Below are positions 59,685 through 64,000 of a stretch of 64,000 nt of DNA, piece by piece. Position 1 is the first letter of the stretch. Every line of letters begins with the position of its first letter. Both the position numbers and the translations under genes were made by a program. This stretch comes from Pseudoxanthomonas wuyuanensis (GTDB taxonomy: Bacteria; Pseudomonadota; Gammaproteobacteria; Xanthomonadales; Xanthomonadaceae): contig NZ_OCND01000010.1 in assembly GCF_900215535.1 (NCBI RefSeq), positions 85,069 through 149,068 on the forward strand, given 5' to 3'. A model generated the notes under the pieces. It made no database searches and was not told the origin of the DNA. It worked only from the letters and a program-made list of their open reading frames with translations.

Positions 59685-60536
59685 CAACGCCTGCGGCAAC
59701 ACCGCCGCACAATCGACATCCAGCTTCAGACAAGCCAGATCATCAGCGCGCGTCTGCCCGCGATTGACGATGGCGACCGGCAATCCACGCTCATGCGCCT
59801 GCCGCACAAAACGGAAACCCGAATACACCATCAACGACGACCCAACCACCAGCACCGCATCGGAATTCTCCAGCGCAGCCCGAGCAGCCTCATAGCGCAC
59901 ACGCGGCACGTTCTCGCCAAAGAACACCACATCCGGTTTCAACATCCCGCCGCAAACCTGGCAGGCCGGCACCCGAAACGCCGCAAAATCCAGCCCATCC
60001 AGATCCGCATCGCCATCGGGCGCAGTGGCCGCGCTTAACCGCACCCAATCCGGATTACCGTCATGCAAGCGTTGCTGAAGCGACGCGCGCAACTCGCGCG
60101 CCGAACACGACAGGCAAACCACTTCGTCCAGACAGCCATGCAGATCGATCACCGCCTCGCTGCCCGCCCGCTGGTGCAGGCCATCCACATTCTGCGTCAC
60201 CAACTGAGACAACCGCCCCGCCCGCTGCCACCGCGCCAGCGCCAGATGCGCCGCATTCGGCTGCGCCAGGCCAATGCGCGGCCAACCGACAAAACTGCGC
60301 GCCCAGTAGCGCGCATTGACCAGCGCATCGCCGGTAAAGGCCTGATACGTCACCGGCGGCGTGCGTTTCCACTGCCCGTCCGCGTCGCGGTAATCGGGAA
60401 TGCCCGAAGCGGTACTGCAACCGGCACCGGTCAACACAAAGACGCGTTCAAAACCCGACAGCCATGCACGAAGGCTGCCGGCTTCATCCTGTGCAGCTGT
60501 CGCAGCTGCATCAAGGGACGGCGCAAGATGTTCCAT
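59676..60536 (-). CDS. NAD-dependent protein deacylase, sirtuin
   Basis: This 286-residue protein is a Sir2-family enzyme. The NAD-binding [17 protein letters not shown] (residues about 36-52), the [13 protein letters not shown] motif with catalytic His in DLHGCLDEV, and [13 protein letters not shown] are present. Two Cys pairs (CLSC and CQVC) form the zinc site. The zinc-ribbon insertion is long, similar to mitochondrial SIRT4-like class II sirtuins. It removes acyl groups from protein lysines; the target is unknown. Confidence 0.94.
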   Translation of the reverse strand: MEHLAPSLDAAATAAQDEAGSLRAWLSGFERVFVLTGAGCSTASGIPDYRDADGQWKRTPPVTYQAFTGDALVNARYWARSFVGWPRIGLAQPNAAHLALARWQRAGRLSQLVTQNVDGLHQRAGSEAVIDLHGCLDEVVCLSCSARELRASLQQRLHDGNPDWVRLSAATAPDGDADLDGLDFAAFRVPACQVCGGMLKPDVVFFGENVPRVRYEAARAALENSDAVLVVGSSLMVYSGFRFVRQAHERGLPVAIVNRGQTRADDLACLKLDVDCAAVLPQALGG

Positions 60537-60702
60537 GGCGATGATGGTAGTGCAGATCCGTAGGACGGAACCACCAAGGGCGATGGCCCGCTTCCTTCAG
60601 CTCCAGATCTTCGGCGGGCTTCTAAGAACCTGTTCACGCCCTCCGGCGGCACGTCGGGGCTACCTTGCGGGAGCGATGGCTTTCAACAGCCGAATGGCTG
60701 GC

Positions 60703-60753
60703 CAAGTCGCGACAGAAGCATCACGTCGCGACCCACATCGCTCCCACAAGGAT
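60703..60753. repeat. REP-like repeat fragment, copy 6
   Basis: CAAGTCGCGACAGAAGCATC, ACGTCGCGACCCACATCGCT and CCCACAAGG show a degenerate copy of the palindromic family. It lies in the 682-base gap 60537-61218, whose first part (60537-60999) otherwise shows only a lone AGAGCGTGTT element (complement near 60834-60845) and no gene. Confidence 0.6.
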
Positions 60754-60999
60754 TCCGTTCGTGTTTTGTAGAACCGAGTTGGTTCAGCCGACCGCTGCTT
60801 CGCTCTGGGGTGCTCGAGCGGTTGCGAGATCGTGAACACGCTCTAACAGCGAAGCTTGCGCCATGCCCGAAACAACCCGCGATGGCACCGCAGAAGCGAC
60901 CATCGCCCGATGAAAACTCACGGTCAAAGTGCACCTCATAGTTCTTCAATCTGACAGTTGACAACCGCCATTTCCTGGGTGCACTCTTCAAACCAAGGA

Positions 61000-61200
61000 G
61001 CCTAGAAACTCCGTCTAGTAGCGGTACCCACCTCCGTCAAACCGGTGGGTTTTTTGTGCCCAATCCTCGGGCATAAACCGACGTGATGCCTGCGTCGGGA
61101 GGGCGGCTAATACAACACCCTTCGGGGGAATACGCCCGCCGGCTACTAGCGGTTTCTAGCCTCCCGACTTCCCGTCGCCGTTCGGCTGCGGGTCACTTCA
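61000..61200 (+). ncRNA. Structured leader RNA upstream of XAC0095-like gene
   Basis: Several helices can form. Helix B: CTAGAAAC (61002-61009) with GTTTCTAG (61152-61159) and CTAGTAGC (61015-61022) with GCTACTAG (61142-61149). Helix A: GTCGGGAGG (61094-61102) with CCTCCCGAC (61160-61168). A terminator-like hairpin CCCACC / GGTGGG (61027-61032 / 61044-61049) is followed by six T residues. A CCC-TTCG-GGG tetraloop (61118-61127) lies inside a GGGCG / CGCCC helix. A and B cannot nest, so they alternate or form a pseudoknot. No named RNA family was recognised with certainty. Confidence 0.65.
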
Positions 61201-61218
61201 TGGAAAGAGGACGCAACG

Positions 61219-61920
61219 ATGTCGAAATTCGATTCGAATGATAAAGACATACCCGGCTATTTCCTGCCGGAGGACAGCCAGTTCCGGCTGAAGAAGCTGC
61301 GCGATTACACGGAGTTCCTGTCCCGGCTGACGCAGCCGCGCACGTCGGATGAGGCGGGAAAAGGCACGCCGGAGGTACGCATGGGTGAGCTTTCGGTCTG
61401 CCTGGCGTTGCTGTCAGAGCAGGTTGACCTGGTGTTGGAAGAGCTGTCGCGGCCCGTGCAGCGGAAGGCGAAGATGAAGGCGGAGGAAGCGGTTGCGGAG
61501 GAAGAAGACGAGGACGAGGAGGACGAAGACGAAGACGAAGACAATGCGTCCGAGAAGATGCAGCAGATTTCCGTCGCCGTCGCCGAACGTTATTCCTTCG
61601 GAGTCACCCTGGGCCAGATTGATTCACTGGACCTTCTTATTCAGACCATCTCGGCACATGGCGATGTGGTGGCGGGCAGCCACGAAGCCGAATTCGCCGA
61701 CCACACGCTGCCGCGGATAGGACAGGCCATCTATGACGGGGTGGAAGCGGTGCGCGCCATCCTGGACGAGGTGGAAGACCAACCACTCGGGCCGTCGCGG
61801 CGTCCGCTCAACCGCGTGGGCGAAACGCGGGCCACGTATGACGCGGGGTTTGTGGGTGCGGCCGCAAGGTCGCGGTCGCAGACCGGCTTTGGGGATGGCC
61901 TAAACCGGACGCTGCAGTAA
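61219..61920 (+). CDS. XAC0095-like protein with two related domains
   Basis: This 233-residue protein has an N-terminal domain (about 12-80: PGYFLPEDSQFRLKKLRDYT, then TPEVRMGELSVCLALLSEQV), an acidic linker (about 90-112, mostly Glu and Asp) and a C-terminal domain (about 122-190: YSFGVTLGQIDSLDLLIQTI, then EFADHTLPRIGQAIYDGVEA). The two look like distant copies of one helical unit. It resembles XAC0095-family proteins of xanthomonads, whose function is unknown. GGAAAGAGG precedes the ATG by 8 bases. No signal peptide is present. The upstream DNA encodes a structured leader. Confidence 0.75.
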   Translation: MSKFDSNDKDIPGYFLPEDSQFRLKKLRDYTEFLSRLTQPRTSDEAGKGTPEVRMGELSVCLALLSEQVDLVLEELSRPVQRKAKMKAEEAVAEEEDEDEEDEDEDEDNASEKMQQISVAVAERYSFGVTLGQIDSLDLLIQTISAHGDVVAGSHEAEFADHTLPRIGQAIYDGVEAVRAILDEVEDQPLGPSRRPLNRVGETRATYDAGFVGAAARSRSQTGFGDGLNRTLQ

Positions 61921-62011
61921 GGCGTATGCGGTATTCCACCGTCGGCCCGGCTCGCCCGGGCCGACGCTCGATTCAAGAGGTCGAAGGCAGCTGATCCGCG
62001 GTAAGCCGGTG

Positions 62012-62120
62012 TAGCCCGGGTAACCCCGGACTTGATCCGGGGGCACCCGGGGGCGCTCCACACGTAACCGTTCCGTTCCTGGGTGCGGCCGTTGGCCTTA
62101 CCCAGGCTACGCTGGCTAAT
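62012..62120. repeat. Dispersed repeat pair with GCGGCCGTTGGCCTTACCCAG, copy 2
   Basis: GTGTAGCCCGGGTAACCCCG (from 62012) and, inverted, GCGGCCGTTGGCCTTACCCA (62087-62106) followed by GGCTACGCTGGCTA are two related half units. The second matches 59648-59682 almost exactly. The element ends at the 3' end of the lipoprotein gene. Confidence 0.75.
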
Positions 62121-62493
62121 TCTTACAAAGCTGGTTTGCTGCATCTACCAGCCGAGTAGCGTCGTCTTGTTGAATTTCCCAATGATCTGATTTCCAATCG
62201 GAGACTAAGACTTCTACGTCCGTGGAGCGACGGTCGCTTGCCGGACCGGTTTCTAGCCGGATTGCCGCATAGGCGTTATCCGCGTCGCCCTCACCAATTC
62301 CATTAAAAGTCACGTCAATCGTGCAGCCGAGGGATGCTTCCAACAGGATGCGTTTGGTTTGCGAGACAAGCTCATCACCGCTTGGACCTCGTCCACATCC
62401 GCCCAATAGCAGTACCAGCGCGGCACTCAGTGAAACGGCACGAAAGTTAGCGCCAATACATAACCCCCATTGTGCAGCACTTCTTGCATTCAC
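62116..62493 (-). CDS. Small lipoprotein downstream of Rhs immunity candidate
   Basis: The GTG at 62493 gives 125 residues with a lipoprotein signal peptide ending LVLLLGGC; an ATG at 62589 would put 56 residues before that Cys, which is too long. The mature part (DELVSQTKRILLEASLGCTI, then DVTFNGIGEGDADNAYAAIR) ends ANQLCKN, with two further Cys. No family is recognised. It follows the other lipoprotein gene by about 85 bases. Base composition is lower in GC than the chromosome average here. It may be a second immunity or orphan gene of the Rhs tip. The start is uncertain. Confidence 0.5.
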   Translation of the reverse strand: MNARSAAQWGLCIGANFRAVSLSAALVLLLGGCGRGPSGDELVSQTKRILLEASLGCTIDVTFNGIGEGDADNAYAAIRLETGPASDRRSTDVEVLVSDWKSDHWEIQQDDATRLVDAANQLCKN

Positions 62494-62578
62494 TGACAGT
62501 AGAAGCCAGCTACAGCGGAGCGCGCACTTAGTTCCTGCAGCGTTTGTAGAGCTTTTTTGAGTATGAGTGCCGCCGCAG

Positions 62579-62917
62579 TTACATTCCATCAATAACGCGA
62601 ATCAAAGAACCAGAATTGTCATAGCTGTAGAATTTCTCATCACCCACTCTGCTCGCACATTTTCCATCCACCGCGAACGTCCGGGTTACTGCTACTGACC
62701 ACCCCTGATTCGTCTTTGCAACGGTAAAGTCACATCCCGCGCCCGACTCCAAACAAAATTCTTCTGAATCCACTTTAGCCTTCTCTACAAACCGTAGCGC
62801 GTCGACCCCAGCCTTATCCGGATAAACATTTCCGCCACAGTGATCCGCTTTGGAAGAGCAACCAGAAATCACCGCAACAGCGATGGAATAGGATGCATAG
62901 CGCAAAATTTTATTCAT
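62579..62917 (-). CDS. Small lipoprotein, candidate Rhs immunity protein
   Basis: The ATG at 62917 overlaps the last 8 bases of the Rhs gene. The 112-residue product has a lipoprotein signal peptide (MNKILRYASYSIAVAVISGC). The mature part is Cys-rich (HCGG, FCLESGAGC, GKCASRV), which suits a disulfide-bonded periplasmic protein. Immunity genes commonly follow Rhs tips directly, so this is the best candidate immunity protein, protecting in the periplasm. No family is recognised. Confidence 0.65.
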   Translation of the reverse strand: MNKILRYASYSIAVAVISGCSSKADHCGGNVYPDKAGVDALRFVEKAKVDSEEFCLESGAGCDFTVAKTNQGWSVAVTRTFAVDGKCASRVGDEKFYSYDNSGSLIRVIDGM

Positions 62918-64000
62918 ATCCTGGCATTCCATTCGGGTATGTCCCATTGTGGACAGTTGGAAGAATTGTGTTAATGATGTCGCCAATTCGGCCCTCAATC
63001 ACTTTCCGACACATGTCACTTGTGCATTTATCCTTAGCTAATTTTGCAGCTAAGCAGCGCAACTCAACCGCATATGCTCTGAGTTCACTTGCGAGGCGCT
63101 CTGGTTGATTGTCGAAGCCGACGACACCTTTAGGATATATGAACGGGACCCATCCCCAGTAACGACACACACCAGGATTTGACCGCATTGCATCTCTTGC
63201 ATGACTTTGTTCGTGCGCCAGAATGCAATCGCCAATACATTCCCGATCGTAAGCCGGCCATTTACCCCAGTTAACAAAAGGCGCAACGACTCCGTCGTTG
63301 CAGTAGATGGTTCCATAGGGAAGCTGTTCTCTCGGTCCGTATGGTGGCAGCCTTACAGCGGCAAGCCCTTTTTCGTCAAAGGCACCAGTGGGCATACTGT
63401 TTGAATACGCGTAGGTGTTTGGCCCGCCACCCAACCCAATCGGATCGCTCTGCGCATACCGCCCACTTCCTGGCTCATAGTCCCTGAAATAGTTGTAGTT
63501 GAGCCCACTAACCGCATCAAACCGCTGCCCCGGGAACCGCATATCGAACACGAAGGCATGCGCATCGCCGTCCGGGTTCTGGTCGGGGATGGTGTTGCCG
63601 AAGGCTTCGCCCTTCAGGTCCCAGGTCCACACCGGGACGTTGCGGGCCACCTCGATGACCGTGCGCGGGGTGCCCAGGTGGTCGGGCTGGAGGTAGTGCA
63701 ACTGGTTGTTGTTGGCGAGCAGGCCCACCGGCAGGTCGTCCATCCATAGCGCCTGTTGCAACGCATTGCCGGCACTGTCGTAGTCGCCGACCCAGTGGCC
63801 GGCTTCGTCGTAGACGGTGGTGATGCTGGTGGTGCCCAGGTGCTTGCGCACCTGCTCGCCACGGCCGTTGTAGGCGTAGTTCATCATCGCCACGCCGGCC
63901 TGCTGGACCTGGCTCATCCGGTTGGCGTCGTTGTAGACGAACTCTTTCGCGCCAATGTTGAGGGTGTTGCCAGCCGCATCGTAGGCGCGGATGACACCGC
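62910..64000 (-). CDS. Rhs-repeat protein, 3' part with HExxH toxin tip
   Basis: The gene continues beyond the window end. The visible 363 residues start in YD-repeat sequence (YNGRGEQVRKHLG, VYDEAGHWVGDYDSAGN), then the Rhs core (LHYLQPDHLGTPRTVIEVAR, FPGQRFDAVSGLNYNYFRDY, GRYAQSDPIGLGGGPNTYAY). After about 63385 the sequence becomes a variable tip of about 155 residues. It has eight or more Cys and CILAHEQSHARD, an HExxH zinc-protease-like motif encoded at 63201-63215. The tip is probably the toxic domain, released inside the Rhs cage. It is lower in GC than the core. Confidence 0.85.
   Translation of the reverse strand, partial: GVIRAYDAAGNTLNIGAKEFVYNDANRMSQVQQAGVAMMNYAYNGRGEQVRKHLGTTSITTVYDEAGHWVGDYDSAGNALQQALWMDDLPVGLLANNNQLHYLQPDHLGTPRTVIEVARNVPVWTWDLKGEAFGNTIPDQNPDGDAHAFVFDMRFPGQRFDAVSGLNYNYFRDYEPGSGRYAQSDPIGLGGGPNTYAYSNSMPTGAFDEKGLAAVRLPPYGPREQLPYGTIYCNDGVVAPFVNWGKWPAYDRECIGDCILAHEQSHARDAMRSNPGVCRYWGWVPFIYPKGVVGFDNQPERLASELRAYAVELRCLAAKLAKDKCTSDMCRKVIEGRIGDIINTILPTVHNGTYPNGMPGYE

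Noticed and set aside
60537..60999. A small gene between the sirtuin and the leader RNA
   Set aside because: Frames here have no domain, no convincing start signal and overlap a degraded palindromic repeat.
61021..61060. A plain terminator of an upstream gene on the plus strand
   Set aside because: No plus-strand gene lies upstream within several hundred bases; the hairpin is flanked by arms of longer helices, so it is better seen as part of the leader.

Overview
This window looks like a chromosomal piece of a high-GC gammaproteobacterium of the Xanthomonadaceae (Lysobacterales). The evidence is the fused XanB-type mannose enzyme, an XAC0095-like protein, the amgK-murU recycling pair, the rpoN-hpf-hprK-rapZ-PTS block, and the many intergenic repeats with a GGAGCGACGT / ACGTCGCTCC core. 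The genus cannot be fixed from this sequence alone. No rRNA, tRNA, CRISPR array or complete insertion sequence was seen.

Layout. 1-4.9 kb: two DUF1439 paralogues, a DUF5916 outer-membrane-type protein, a SET-domain lysine methyltransferase and a cytochrome c lipoprotein. 5-11.8 kb: an SUF iron-sulfur assembly operon (Rrf2 regulator, sufB, an LprI-like gene, sufC, sufD, sufS) followed by a GNAT enzyme and a Rieske ferredoxin. 11.9-22.3 kb: an iron-uptake and iron-reduction region with two TonB-dependent receptors, a PiuC-type dioxygenase, a PepSY protein, DUF2271, DUF4198, ApbE and a membrane flavoreductase. Fur-like sites precede three of its units. 22.6-29.3 kb: HutD-like, ComEA-like, an M20 peptidase, a GlsB/YeaQ protein, xanB and amgK-murU. 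29.9-37.4 kb: hda, an AI-2E transporter, DUF2066, purM, DUF2238, purN, two DUF3108 paralogues and an EF-hand protein. 37.4-51.3 kb: murA and ibaG diverge from kdsD-kdsC-lptCAB-rpoN-hpf, followed by hprK-rapZ, a regulatory PTS (EIIA, HPr, EI) and mgtE. 51.5-60.5 kb: an esterase lipoprotein, a zinc-ribbon protein, a GGDEF protein, yqgE-ruvX-pyrB, tag, a ParE/RelE-type toxin-antitoxin pair and a sirtuin.

60.5-64 kb is accessory. A structured leader RNA precedes an acidic two-domain XAC0095-like protein. On the minus strand, the 3' end of an Rhs gene carries a Cys-rich HExxH tip. The tip is translationally overlapped by a small lipoprotein, a candidate immunity protein, and followed by a second lipoprotein. 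This tip region is visibly lower in GC than the rest of the window.

The points I rate highest are: (i) an interspersed repeat at 3.5, 29.5 and 44.7 kb, two copies of which end in inverted repeats whose arms differ between copies but stay complementary; (ii) the leader RNA at 61.0-61.2 kb, which has two long helices that cannot nest and an internal terminator-like hairpin; (iii) the Rhs HExxH tip with its lipoprotein partner; (iv) the leader of mgtE with alternative hairpins and a short upstream reading frame that overlaps the mgtE start.
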